Below are positions 42,920-51,281 of a stretch of 64,000 nucleotides of DNA, piece after piece (position 1 is the stretch's first letter; each line of letters begins with the position of its first letter). The notes beneath the pieces were generated by a model, which saw nothing but the letters and a program-made list of their open reading frames with translations, was not told the DNA's origin and ran no database searches. Made by a program: the position numbers and the translations under genes. Source of the DNA: JBDTMT01 sp033764095 (lineage in GTDB: Bacteria; Desulfobacterota; Binatia; HRBIN30; CADEER01); NCBI GenBank assembly GCA_033764095.1, contig JANRJF010000034.1:1-64000 (forward strand), in the 5' to 3' direction.

Positions 42920-44350
42920 TCAGCTGCCCGGCCCGCACTCCTCCAGGGAACGCAGCGGGCCGCGCAGCTTGAGGCGCGTGCTCAGGTCGCGCAGCGCGGT
43001 GCGAATGCCCTCCTCGACCACCGGGTGGTAGAAGGGCATGTCGAGCGTCTCCTCGACGGTGAGGCCGGCCTGCACGGCCCAGGCGAGCAGGTGCGCGGTG
43101 TGCTCGACGCGCGGGCCGAACATCTCGGCGCCGATCAGCGTGCCGCACTCGCGCGTCGCGTAGACGCGCACCATGCCGGCGTTCTGGCGCATGACGCGGG
43201 CGCGGCCCTGGTCGCCATAGTCGACGCAGCCGACCTCGTGCTCGCCCTGGCGCAGCTCGCTGAAGCGCGCCCCGACCATCGCCAGGTTGGGCTCGGTGAA
43301 GGCGATCAGCAGCGGCACCCGCCGGTGCTGGGCGCGCACCTCGGGAAAGCGCGCCGCGTTGCTGCCGGCGATGCGGCCCTCGTCGGCCGCCTCGTGCAGC
43401 ACCGGGCGGTAGTTGCTGACGTCGCCGGCGAGGAAGATCGGCGCATCGCCGCACTGCATGGTGTGGGTGTCGATGGTCGGCACGCCCTGCGCGTCGAGCG
43501 CCAGGCCGGTGTGCTCCAGGCCGAGATCGGCGAGGTTGGGCGTGCGGCCGGCGCTCGACAGGATGGCGGCGACGCGTCGCTCGCCGCGCCCGCCGGCGGT
43601 GTCGGTCCAGCGCACGAGGAAGCCGCCGCCGTCGCGCTGCACCGCAATGCTGGCGTTGCAGTGTATGTCGAGCTCCGCCGCCATCGCCGCGCTGACGCTG
43701 GCGCGCACCACCGGATCGGTGAGCGGGCCGAGCAGGTCGCGGCGCGCGAACAGCGTCGTACGCACGCCGAGGCGGTGCAGCGCCTGCCCGACCTCCAGGC
43801 CGATGACCCCGGTGCCGACCACGGCGATCGACTCCGGCAGGTCGGCGAGCTCGAAGGCGTTCTCGTTGGTCAGCACCGCATCCCACACCGCGGCGAGCGA
43901 CGGCGGGATCTTCGGCGTCGAGCCGGTGGCGATGACCACGGCGCGCGCCTCGACGCGGGTGTGGTCATCCACCTGCAACGTCGTCGGCGCGACGAAACGC
44001 GCGTGGCCGCGCAAGCGCTGCTCGGGCGGGATCGCCTCGACGCCGTCGAGCACGAAGCCGACGAAGCGATCGCGCTCCGCCTGCACGCGCCGCAGCACCG
44101 CGCGCCCGTCCACCCGCACGCCGTCCGGCACCTGGATGCCGAAGTGCGGCGCGGCGCGCACCGCGTGCGCCGCCTCGGCGGCAGCGATCAACAGCTTCGA
44201 CGGCATGCAGCCGACCCGCGCGCAGGTCGTCCCCCACGGACCACCCTCGATCAGCACCGCCGACTTCCCCGCCTCCACCACCGCCCGCCGCGCTCCCAGC
44301 CCAGCGGTCCCGCCGCCGATGACGGCGACGTCCACTCGCATGACCTGCAT
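42920..44350 (-). CDS. Dihydrolipoyl dehydrogenase-like flavoprotein (class I pyridine nucleotide-disulfide oxidoreductase)
   Basis: 476 residues from the ATG at 44350 (GGAGGTGAC site); the ORF extends further upstream only through a hairpin array. FAD-binding GGGTAGLGARRAVVEAG, redox disulfide C43/C48 in GTTCARVGCMPSK, NAD-binding VVGTGVIGLEVGQAL and a C-terminal HPVVEEGIRTAL with the catalytic His-Glu region. This fits dihydrolipoyl dehydrogenase or a mercuric-reductase/soluble transhydrogenase-like relative; no lipoyl-enzyme E1/E2 genes are adjacent, so the paralogue's exact substrate is uncertain. Convergent with the giant protein gene, only 16 bp apart, with the 12-base palindrome GCGGCGCGCCGC between. 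Confidence 0.9.
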   Translation of the reverse strand: MQVMRVDVAVIGGGTAGLGARRAVVEAGKSAVLIEGGPWGTTCARVGCMPSKLLIAAAEAAHAVRAAPHFGIQVPDGVRVDGRAVLRRVQAERDRFVGFVLDGVEAIPPEQRLRGHARFVAPTTLQVDDHTRVEARAVVIATGSTPKIPPSLAAVWDAVLTNENAFELADLPESIAVVGTGVIGLEVGQALHRLGVRTTLFARRDLLGPLTDPVVRASVSAAMAAELDIHCNASIAVQRDGGGFLVRWTDTAGGRGERRVAAILSSAGRTPNLADLGLEHTGLALDAQGVPTIDTHTMQCGDAPIFLAGDVSNYRPVLHEAADEGRIAGSNAARFPEVRAQHRRVPLLIAFTEPNLAMVGARFSELRQGEHEVGCVDYGDQGRARVMRQNAGMVRVYATRECGTLIGAEMFGPRVEHTAHLLAWAVQAGLTVEETLDMPFYHPVVEEGIRTALRDLSTRLKLRGPLRSLEECGPGS

Positions 44351-44380
44351 GTCACCTCCGCGCTTTGGCCTGAACCGCCT

Positions 44381-44473
44381 GACCAGTAACCCAGTAACCG
44401 GTGACCGGTGACCAGTCCGAACTGGGCGTGTGTCGACAACCGCGGACCGGTCACCGGTCACCGGTCACTGGTC
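44381..44473. repeat. Tandem-unit hairpin array, family D (GGTGACC unit)
   Basis: Left arm 44381-44419 is 7 bp units (CAGTAAC, CCAGTAACC, GGTGACC, GGTGACC, AGT); right arm 44442-44473 is GGTCACCGGTCACCGGTCAC plus TGGTCA. It lies in the 136 bp between two minus-strand genes, upstream of the dehydrogenase. Confidence 0.92.
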
Positions 44474-44486
44474 ACGCTCTTGCTCC

Positions 44487-44789
44487 TCACATCATCTTCA
44501 CCACGCCGCTGACCTCGTAGCGGTCGATCGACGGCGGACCGGCGACCATCGCGGGGATGGCGGCGTTGAACTCGGCCATGTGCGGCGTCTGGAAATGGGC
44601 GGTGAGCGCGGCCTCGTTCTCCCACTCCTCGAAGATGAAGAAGGTGTTGGGGTCGGCGAGGTCGCTGTAGAAGCGGTACGATTTGCACCCTGGCTCGGCC
44701 TGGGTGGCGGCGGCCATCTTCAGCGCCGCGGCGACGGCCTCGGCGCGGCGGTCGGGGCGCACGGGAACACGTCCGGCTACGATCAGCAT
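44487..44789 (-). CDS. Antibiotic biosynthesis monooxygenase (ABM/YgiN-like) small protein
   Basis: 100 residues, ferredoxin-like dimeric alpha/beta fold. Family features: VAGRVPVRPDRRAEAVAAAL, EPGCKSYRFYSDLADPNTFF, FEEWENEAALTAHFQTPHM and AEFNAAI. Start at 44789 with a GGAGGATT site. YgiN-like members reduce or oxygenate quinones; the substrate here cannot be inferred. It is divergent from the NicO-like gene, 99 bp apart. Confidence 0.88.
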   Translation of the reverse strand: MLIVAGRVPVRPDRRAEAVAAALKMAAATQAEPGCKSYRFYSDLADPNTFFIFEEWENEAALTAHFQTPHMAEFNAAIPAMVAGPPSIDRYEVSGVVKMM

Positions 44790-44888
44790 CGCGGGGAATC
44801 CTCCGGCCGCGCCTCTACCACGGAGACGAGCAATCCGTCATAGCGCCGAGGGCTGGAGCGGCGTGCGGGCAGGTGCGATAGGGGCCGC

Positions 44889-45602
44889 ATGCTGGATGGC
44901 GCACCGCTGCTGCTCAGTGCCGCGACCATCGGCGTGCTGCACACGGCCCTCGGGCCGGACCACTCGTTGCCGTTCATCGCGCTGGCGCGCGCGCGCCACT
45001 GGTCGGGCCGCCGCACGGCGCTGATCACGACGCTGTGCGGCCTGGCGCACGTCGGTAGCTCGGCGCTGCTCGGCCTGATCGGCGTCGGGCTGGGCAGCGC
45101 CGTCTTCCATCTCGAGCGGGTCGAGGCGGCGCGCGGCCCGATCGCCGCCTGGCTGATGCTCGGCTTCGGTCTCGCCTATGCCGCCTGGGGCGTGCGGCGC
45201 GCGCTGCGCGGCGACGGCCATGCCCATTCGCACGCGCACGCCGACGGCACCCGGCACCGCCATCCGCACCGCCATGACGGCGCGCACGTGCATCCGCACG
45301 ATGCGGCGGAGGATGGGGCGCGGACGCTGACCGTCTGGACGCTGTTCCTCATCTTCGGCTTCGGCCCCTGCGAGCCGCTGATCCCGCTGCTGCTCTATCC
45401 GGCCGCCACCGGTGGGGTGGCGCAGGCGGCGCTGGTGGTCACCGTGTTCGGCCTGGCGACCATCGCGACGATGCTCGCGGTGGTCTTCGCCGCGCTGGCG
45501 CTGGCGCCGCCGCAGGGTTGGCCGCGCCTGGCGCGCTGGGAACATGCGCTCGCCGGACTGGTGGTCGCCGGCTGCGGCGCGGCGATGACCGCCGGGCTCT
45601 GA
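44889..45602 (+). CDS. NicO/RcnA-like membrane protein with histidine-rich loop
   Basis: 237 residues, about six membrane segments. The N-terminus has LHTALGPDHSLPF, the H-x-x-x-x-DH metal signature of nickel/cobalt transporters. A cytoplasmic or periplasmic loop at about 112-138 is a run of His-containing dipeptides (HAHSHAHADG, HRHPHRHDGAHVHPH), expected to bind transition metals. A second FGFGPCEPLIPLLLYPA segment contains a possible additional ligand Cys. It probably exports or imports Ni2+/Co2+ or another metal. Preceded by AGGGG; no metal-responsive regulator was found beside it. Confidence 0.8.
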   Translation: MLDGAPLLLSAATIGVLHTALGPDHSLPFIALARARHWSGRRTALITTLCGLAHVGSSALLGLIGVGLGSAVFHLERVEAARGPIAAWLMLGFGLAYAAWGVRRALRGDGHAHSHAHADGTRHRHPHRHDGAHVHPHDAAEDGARTLTVWTLFLIFGFGPCEPLIPLLLYPAATGGVAQAALVVTVFGLATIATMLAVVFAALALAPPQGWPRLARWEHALAGLVVAGCGAAMTAGL

Positions 45603-45727
45603 CCGCCGCTGGCACCGCCGCTCGCCGCGTGCGGCTGGCGCAGTCGCGACACTGCGGCACGCGGCACCGCCAATCGTAGCCGCGCCTGGCGCGCCGTGCC
45701 CTGGTTCTTGCTAAGCGAGACGGTGCG

Positions 45728-46996
45728 ATGCTGCGCGTGCTGCAGACGATCATCGGGTGGGAGTGGCCGATGCGGGTGCTGAACCCGCTGCTCGGCGCGT
45801 TCAATCCGTTCCATCCCAGCTACCGGCTCGACCCCTACCCGACCTACCGGCGGCTGCTCGACCGGCACCCCGTCTACTTCGCCCCCGCGCTCGGCGGCGG
45901 CTGCGTGTTGTCGCGCCACGCCGACATCGCCGCGCTGCTGAGCGACGCGCGCTTCTCGGTCGATCGCCCGCAGGCGACCGGCTTCAAGCGGCTCGACCCA
46001 TTCCGCGGCCTCAGTCCGGCGTTCGTCGAGATGATCCTCAGCACGCTGCTGATGGTCGACCCGCCGCGCCACACGCGCCTGCGCCGACTGGTCAACAAGG
46101 CCTTCACGCCGCGCATGGTCGAGGCGCTCACCCCGCGCATCCAGGCGGTGGTGGACGAGCTGCTCGAGCCGGTGCGCGGCCGCCACCGCATGGATCTGAT
46201 CCAGACCCTCGCCTACCCGTTGCCGGTGGTGGTGATCGCCGAGCTGCTCGGCATCCCCAGCGCCGACCGCGAACGCTTCAAGCACTGGTCCGATACGTTG
46301 GCGGTGCTGCTCGACCCGCTGCAGGCGCCCGGCGGCCTGGTCGCCTGCCAGAGCGCGTTCGAAGAGATGGCCGCCTACCTGCGCGACATCGCCGACGCGC
46401 GCCGCCAGGCGCCGCGCGACGACCTGATCAGTGCGCTGGTGGCGATCGAGGAGCAGGGCGACGCGCTGAGCGGCCCCGAGCTGGTGGGGCTGTGCGGCCT
46501 CATCCTCGGCGCCGGCCACGAGACCACCACCAACCTCATCGCCAACGCGACGCTGGCGCTGCTGCGCCATCCCGAGCAACGCCGCCGCCTGCAGGACGAC
46601 CCAACGCTGATCGCTGGGGCGGTCGAGGAGTTCCTGCGCTACGACAGCCCGGTGCAGGCGACCGACCGTGTCGTGCTCGCCGACGACGTCGAGCTCGACG
46701 GCCGCCCGCTCAAACGCGGCAGCGTCGTGCTCTGCCTGCTCGGCGCCGCCAACCGCGACCCGGCCCGCTACCACGACGCGGATCGGCTCGACATCACCCG
46801 TCCCGACATCGAGCACCTGGCCTTCGGCCGTGGCCCGCACTTCTGCCTCGGCGCGGCGCTGGCGCGCGCCGAAGCACGCATCGCCATCCCCGCCCTGCTG
46901 CGCGCCTTCCCCGACCTCGACGGCGATCGCGCCCCGAAACACTGGAAACGCTCGATCGTCCTGCGCGGCCCAACCGAGCTGGAAGTGACGTGGTAG
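45728..46996 (+). CDS. Cytochrome P450
   Basis: 422-residue soluble bacterial P450. Visible landmarks: I-helix oxygen-activation motif AGHETTTN (about 262-269), K-helix EEFLR (E301, R304), and the heme-binding loop FGRGPHFCLGAALARAE with axial Cys373. The N-terminus has the usual PYPTYRRLLDRHPVYF substrate-access region. It hydroxylates an unknown hydrophobic substrate using a separate reductase/ferredoxin; none is encoded next door. A second in-frame start at 45770 is possible. The nearby SDR, sterol desaturase-like and AidB-like genes point to lipid or steroid-type chemistry. Confidence 0.95.
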   Translation: MLRVLQTIIGWEWPMRVLNPLLGAFNPFHPSYRLDPYPTYRRLLDRHPVYFAPALGGGCVLSRHADIAALLSDARFSVDRPQATGFKRLDPFRGLSPAFVEMILSTLLMVDPPRHTRLRRLVNKAFTPRMVEALTPRIQAVVDELLEPVRGRHRMDLIQTLAYPLPVVVIAELLGIPSADRERFKHWSDTLAVLLDPLQAPGGLVACQSAFEEMAAYLRDIADARRQAPRDDLISALVAIEEQGDALSGPELVGLCGLILGAGHETTTNLIANATLALLRHPEQRRRLQDDPTLIAGAVEEFLRYDSPVQATDRVVLADDVELDGRPLKRGSVVLCLLGAANRDPARYHDADRLDITRPDIEHLAFGRGPHFCLGAALARAEARIAIPALLRAFPDLDGDRAPKHWKRSIVLRGPTELEVTW

Positions 46997-47012
46997 AGCA
47001 AAACGAAAACGG

Positions 47013-47094
47013 AACCACGGATGAACACAGATAAGAGAAACGAAGAACGGCTCAGAGGTATTTCATCCGTGTTCATCTGTGTTCATCCGTGGTT
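47013..47094. repeat. Tandem-unit hairpin array, family B, short copy
   Basis: Left AACCACGGATGAACACAGAT (47013-47032) pairs with right ATCTGTGTTCATCCGTGGTT (47075-47094), which is its exact reverse complement. An additional TTCATCCGTG precedes the right arm. It lies between the P450 and SDR genes. Confidence 0.92.
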
Positions 47095-47106
47095 CCACCA
47101 ATTCAA

Positions 47107-48033
47107 ATGACTTCCTCTGTCGTCGTCACGGGAGGGCATACGGGGATTGGCGGGGCCTGCACGCGGCATCTGGTTGCGGCGGGGTGGCATGTAGTGGTGG
47201 CGAGCCGCGATCTCGGGCGGGCACGCCACGAGCTCGGGCCGCTGGCCGGGCGCGTCGAGCTGCGGCCGCTCGATCTCGACTCGCTCGCGGCGGTGCGCGA
47301 CTTCACCGAGCTGCTGGTCGCCAGCGCCGCCGATCGGCCGCCGCTGGCCGCGGTCGTGTGCAACGCCGGCGTGCAGATCGTCGGCGCGCCGGAGCGCAGC
47401 GCCGACGGCTTCGAGCGCACCTACGCGGTCAACCACCTCGCCCACTACCTGCTCGTCCGTCGCCTGCTGCCGCACCTGGCGACGCCGGCGCGCGTCGTCA
47501 TGCTCGGCAGCGGCACGCACGACCCGGCACAGAAGACCGGCATCGCGCCGCCGCGCTACCGCGGCGGTCGCGCGCTCGCCGAGCCGGACACGGAGACGCT
47601 CGCCGCCGAGGGGCCGTTGCGCACCGGCCATCGCGCCTACTCGACCTCGAAGCTGTGCAACATCCTGTTCGCCTACGCGCTGGCCGAGCGCCTGCGCGCC
47701 GACGACAGCTCGACCACCGCCAACGCCTACGATCCCGGCCTGGTGCCCGGCACCGGCCTGGCGCGCCAGTACGGCGCCGCGGCGCGCTTCCTCTTCACCC
47801 GCGTCGCGCCCGCCCTGGTGCCGGTCATGAAGCCGTTCTTCCACGCCCAGACGCTCGACGAGGCCGGCCGCAACCTGGCCCGCATGGTCACCGAGCCGTC
47901 GCTCGCCACGGTCAGCGGCAGCTACATCGCCGGCACGACGCCGATCCGCTCGTCCGAGGAATCCTACGACACCGCCAAGCAGCGCGACCTCTGGGACGAG
48001 AGCGAACGCCTGGTGCAGGTTGTTGGTTGTTAG
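47107..48033 (+). CDS. Short-chain dehydrogenase/reductase (protochlorophyllide-reductase/RDH-like)
   Basis: 308 residues from ATG 47107. Classical SDR: TGGHTGIGGACTRHL cofactor loop, NAG (86-88), active-site Y178 and K182 in YSTSK, followed by LCNILFAYALAERL. The C-terminal half (ANAYDPGLVPGTGLARQY) resembles the protochlorophyllide reductase/retinol dehydrogenase branch. NADP preference is expected from the S-R-D after strand 2. The last residues VQVVGC are encoded by a GGTTGTTGG-type repeat arm that begins the following hairpin, so the C-terminus may have been extended by it. Substrate unknown. Confidence 0.9.
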   Translation: MTSSVVVTGGHTGIGGACTRHLVAAGWHVVVASRDLGRARHELGPLAGRVELRPLDLDSLAAVRDFTELLVASAADRPPLAAVVCNAGVQIVGAPERSADGFERTYAVNHLAHYLLVRRLLPHLATPARVVMLGSGTHDPAQKTGIAPPRYRGGRALAEPDTETLAAEGPLRTGHRAYSTSKLCNILFAYALAERLRADDSSTTANAYDPGLVPGTGLARQYGAAARFLFTRVAPALVPVMKPFFHAQTLDEAGRNLARMVTEPSLATVSGSYIAGTTPIRSSEESYDTAKQRDLWDESERLVQVVGC

Positions 48034-48312
48034 CCTCGAAGTGACGAAAGGAATTCACCACAGAGGCACAGAGTGCACAGAGTGCACAGAGAGGACGGGG
48101 CCCGGCGAGATCAGGCAAGTGGTTCCCGAACCCCACTGCTGATGGCTTTGACGGGGTTGGCCTGTGTGCGGAGCTGCGGCAGTCCTCCTCTGGGACTCGG
48201 TGCCTCTGTGGTGAGTCCTCCTGTCTTTTCAAGGTCGGGTCGGAGGGGGCGCGGCCGATCGGTTCAGGACGGATCTCACCAACACCCTGACCACCCAACG
48301 ACCAACAACCCG
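48018..48312. repeat. Outer inverted repeat, family K (GGTTGTT unit), enclosing a family B element
   Basis: Left GGTTGTTGGTTGTTAG (48018-48033) overlaps the SDR stop; right side 48280-48312 holds CAACACC, CCACCCAACGACC, AACAACC. The halves flank the family B element in the same gap, giving nested hairpins. With it they fill the 318 bp gap between the SDR and aidB genes; no other gene is seen there. Confidence 0.6.
48057..48216. repeat. Tandem-unit hairpin array, family B, large-loop copy
   Basis: Left arm 48057-48094: 9 bp units CACAGAGGC, ACAGAGTGC, ACAGAGTGC. Right arm: CTCTGGGACTCGG, TGCCTCTGTGGTG, ending at 48212. The loop is about 95 bp. Confidence 0.8.
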
Positions 48313-48352
48313 CCTAGTTGACCGCGCACAGCGCGCACGCCACAACCCAGGC

Positions 48353-49975
48353 ATGGCGACGCACGAGGTGCTGAATCAGCCGCCGCCGCTGCGCGACTAC
48401 AACCTGTTCACCGCCGACCGCGCCTTGCAGGAGGCGCTGGCGCGCGAGGGCGCCAGCTGGGCGGCCGACCGCGTCGCGCTGCTCGGCGGCATCTGCGGCA
48501 GCGGCGAGGTGATCGACTGGGGCACGCAGGCCAACAGCGTGCCACCGGTGTTGCGCACGCACGATCGCTACGGCCACCGCATCGACGAGGTCGAATATCA
48601 TCCCAGCTATCACCGGCTGATGGAGCTTTCGGTCGGCCACGGCCTGCATGCGCTGCCCTGGCGCGAGCCGCGCGACGGCGCGCACGTGGCGCGCGCGGCC
48701 CTGTTCTTCGTCATGGCGCAGACCGAGGCCGGGCACGGCTGCCCGATCTCGATGACCTACTCGGCGGTGCCGGCACTGCGCGCCGACGCGTCGCTGGCGC
48801 GCGAGTGGCAGCCGCGCCTGGTGGCGGCGCACTACGACGGGCGCAGCCGCCCGGCGAGCGAGAAGCAGGGCGCGCTGTGCGGCATGGCGATGACCGAGAA
48901 GCAGGGCGGCTCGGACGTGCGCGCCAACACCTCGCGCGCCGAGTCGGCCGGCGACGGCGGCTGGCTGCTCACCGGCCACAAGTGGTTCTGCTCGGCGCCG
49001 ATGTGCGACGCCTTCCTGGTGCTGGCGCAGACGCCGAAGGGCGTCAGCTGCTTCCTGCTGCCGCGCTTCCTGCCCGACGGCACGCGCAACCGCGTCTTCA
49101 TCCAGCGGCTGAAGGACAAGCTCGGCAACCGCTCCAACGCGTCGAGCGAGATCGAGTTCGACGGCGCCTGGGCGCGCCTGCTCGGCCCCGAGGGACGCGG
49201 CGTGCCGACCATCATCGAGATGGTCAACCACACCCGCCTCGACTGCATCATCGGCGCCGCCGCCGGCATGCGGCAGGGCGTCGCGCAGGCGACGCACCAC
49301 GCCCAGCACCGCAGCGCCTTCGGCAAGCGGCTGATCGAGCAGCCGCTGATGCAGAACGTGCTCGCCGACCTGTGCGTCGAATCGGAAGCGGCGACGGCGG
49401 TGATGATGCGGCTGGCGCACGCCTACGACGCGCGCGCCGACGAGGGCGAGGCGCACTTCGCGCGCCTGGCGACGGCGGTGATCAAGTACTGGGTGTGCAA
49501 ACGCTGGCCGGCGCACGCCGCCGAGTCGCTCGAGTGCCTGGGCGGCAGCGGCTACGTCGAGGAGTCGCTGCTGCCGCGCCTCTACCGCGAGGCGCCGCTC
49601 AACGGCATCTGGGAGGGCAGCGGCAACGTCATCTGCCTCGACGTGCTGCGCGCGATGGCGAAGGGCGCGGAGGCGAGCGACGCGTTCTTCGCCGAGGTCG
49701 AGCGCGCGCGCGGCGCCGACCACCGCCTCGATCAGTTCGTCGACCGCCTGCGCGACGATCTCGGCAACCCCGACAACGTCGAGGCGCGCGCCCGCGATCT
49801 GGTCGAGCGCATGGCGCTGGCGCTGCAGGGCTCGCTGCTGGTGCGCGACGGCGACTCTGCCGTCGCCGAAGCCTTCTGCGCCTCGCGGCTCGCCGCCCAG
49901 CACGGCCTGGCGTTCGGCACCCTGCCGCCCGGCTTCCACTTCACCCGCATCATCGAGCGCGCCCGCCCGGTGTGA
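48353..49975 (+). CDS. aidB: AidB-like acyl-CoA dehydrogenase family protein
   Basis: 540 residues, the length of E. coli AidB (541), longer than ordinary acyl-CoA dehydrogenases. N-terminal LNQPPPLRDYNLFTADRAL is the typical AidB start. Then an FAD-binding core: MAMTEKQGGSDVRANTS, LTGHKWFCSAPMCD, FGKRLIEQPLMQNVLADL, SLECLGGSGYVEESLLP and REAPLNGIWEGSGNVICLD. AidB binds DNA and FAD in E. coli's alkylation (Ada) response. The catalytic Glu of standard dehydrogenases cannot be assigned with confidence. No ada gene is nearby, so the symbol is a family name. Confidence 0.9.
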   Translation: MATHEVLNQPPPLRDYNLFTADRALQEALAREGASWAADRVALLGGICGSGEVIDWGTQANSVPPVLRTHDRYGHRIDEVEYHPSYHRLMELSVGHGLHALPWREPRDGAHVARAALFFVMAQTEAGHGCPISMTYSAVPALRADASLAREWQPRLVAAHYDGRSRPASEKQGALCGMAMTEKQGGSDVRANTSRAESAGDGGWLLTGHKWFCSAPMCDAFLVLAQTPKGVSCFLLPRFLPDGTRNRVFIQRLKDKLGNRSNASSEIEFDGAWARLLGPEGRGVPTIIEMVNHTRLDCIIGAAAGMRQGVAQATHHAQHRSAFGKRLIEQPLMQNVLADLCVESEAATAVMMRLAHAYDARADEGEAHFARLATAVIKYWVCKRWPAHAAESLECLGGSGYVEESLLPRLYREAPLNGIWEGSGNVICLDVLRAMAKGAEASDAFFAEVERARGADHRLDQFVDRLRDDLGNPDNVEARARDLVERMALALQGSLLVRDGDSAVAEAFCASRLAAQHGLAFGTLPPGFHFTRIIERARPV

Positions 49976-49978
49976 TCG

Positions 49979-50034
49979 ATTCCCCCCTTTGATTCCCCCC
50001 CTTTGAAAAAGGGGGGCAAGGGGGGATTTTCAGA
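49979..50034. repeat. CCCCCCTTT-type palindrome, copy 3
   Basis: Core CCCCCCTTTGAAAAAGGGGGG followed by CAAGGGGGGATTTTCAGA, matching the 2411 copy. It follows the aidB-like stop by a few bases and pairs in opposite orientation with copy 4 at 50091. Confidence 0.85.
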
Positions 50035-50078
50035 CACTCCCCGCCGACAACCGCCGCGCCCGCGCGAGAGCTGCCGCT

Positions 50079-51089
50079 ATGAGCGATAGTCAGAAAATCC
50101 CCCCCGACCCCCCTTTTTCAAAGGGGGGGAGCCGAGAGGGGGGAATCGAGGGCGGAACCTATGTGGTCACCGGCGGCTGTGGCTTCATCGGGTCGCACCT
50201 CGTCCGCGCGCTGATCGCGCGCGGCGCGGCGCGCGTGGTGGTGATCGACAGCCTGCGCTACGGCGACCGCGCCAACCTCGGCGGCCTGTCGGATCGCGTC
50301 GAGCTGGTCCAGCACACCCTCGGCAGCGACGACGCCGCGGCATTGCGTTCCGCCATCGACGGCGCGCGCTGGTGCTTCCACCTCGCGGCGGAGAAGCACA
50401 ACCAGTCCAAGGACACGCCGCTGGAGGTGTTCCGCGCCAACATCGACGGCACCTGGCTGCTGTTCGACGCCGCGGCGCGCGCCGGGGTCGAGAAGATCGT
50501 CTTCACCTCGTCGCTCTACGCGTACGGGCGGTTGAGCGGCGCGCCGTTCGTCGAGACCGAGGTGCCGGAGCCGCGCACCGTCTACGGCATCTCGAAGCTC
50601 GCCGGCGAGCACCTGTTGCGGCAGATCGGCGCCGAGCGCGGTGTCGCCTGGTCGGCGCTGCGCTACCTGTTCGTCTACGGCCCGCGCCAGTGGGCCGGCA
50701 TGGGCTACAAGTCGGTGATCGTGAAGACCTTCGAGCGGCTGAAGCGCGGCGAGGCGCCGGTGGTGTTCGGCGACGGCGAGCAGGCGCTCGACTACGTCTT
50801 CGTCGACGACGTGGTCGAGGCGACGCTGGCCGCCATGCACACGCCGGTGAGCGGCGAGGTGCTGAACATCGGCAGTGGCGCCGCCACCACGGTCAACGCG
50901 CTGGTCGACGCCATGCAGCGCGTCGCCGGCACCGCGCACCGCGTCGAGCACGTCGCGCCCGACTGGACCGCCGGCAGCCGCCGCGTCGGCGACGTCGCCA
51001 AGGCGCGCCGCCTGCTCGGCTGGTCGGCGGCGACGTCGCTCGACGACGGCCTGGCGCAGGTGTGGGACTGGGTGCGGTCGCAGGCGTGA
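50079..51089 (+). CDS. NAD-dependent epimerase/dehydratase (UDP-glucose 4-epimerase family)
   Basis: Extended SDR, 336 residues from ATG 50079, with Rossmann motif TYVVTGGCGFIGSHL, active-site region SSLYAYG and the Y-x-x-x-K pair in YGISKLAGE. C-terminal substrate region YVFVDDVVEATLAAMHTP. It converts or dehydrates a nucleotide sugar for surface polysaccharide; the sugar is unknown. The first 26 residues (SDSQKIPPDPPFSKGG...) are encoded by a palindromic repeat and are not part of the family. A GTG at 50163 giving MVTGGCGFIG is a credible alternative start. Which is used is unclear. Confidence 0.86.
   Translation: MSDSQKIPPDPPFSKGGSREGGIEGGTYVVTGGCGFIGSHLVRALIARGAARVVVIDSLRYGDRANLGGLSDRVELVQHTLGSDDAAALRSAIDGARWCFHLAAEKHNQSKDTPLEVFRANIDGTWLLFDAAARAGVEKIVFTSSLYAYGRLSGAPFVETEVPEPRTVYGISKLAGEHLLRQIGAERGVAWSALRYLFVYGPRQWAGMGYKSVIVKTFERLKRGEAPVVFGDGEQALDYVFVDDVVEATLAAMHTPVSGEVLNIGSGAATTVNALVDAMQRVAGTAHRVEHVAPDWTAGSRRVGDVAKARRLLGWSAATSLDDGLAQVWDWVRSQA
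50091..50150. repeat. CCCCCCTTT-type palindrome, copy 4, in a coding start
   Basis: AAAATCCCCCCCGACCCC, CCCTTTTTCAAAGGGGG and GAGAGGGGGGAATCGAG, inverted relative to copy 3. It lies in the first codons of the epimerase ORF. Confidence 0.8.
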
Positions 51090-51110
51090 GGCGGCAGGAA
51101 GCAGGATCGT

Positions 51111-51233
51111 CACCGCAGAGACGCTGAGGCGCGGAGAGCGACTGTTCGACCGGCTTGGCCGAGCGAACCTTCCCCCGCGATGCGGGCGAGGAAGGAGTCT
51201 GAGCAATGAACGCTCCGCGTCTCCGCGGTGATT
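51111..51233. repeat. Tandem-unit hairpin array, family B variant (CGCGGAGA unit)
   Basis: Left arm 51111-51138: CGCAGAGA, CGCTGAGG, CGCGGAGA. Right arm 51211-51233: CGCTCCGCG, TCTCCGCGGTG. The loop is about 70 bp. It fills the gap before the sterol desaturase-like gene. Confidence 0.83.
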
Positions 51234-51281
51234 CCTTTTGAGGGCTTCTGCCAAAGAGCCGAGCCGTGCTACGGCCGCCGC

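Noticed and set aside
44350..44461. N-terminal extension of the dihydrolipoyl dehydrogenase-like ORF through the GGTGACC array
   Set aside because: Here a strong ribosome-binding site and a conserved N-terminus fix the start at 44350, so the array is upstream, not coding.
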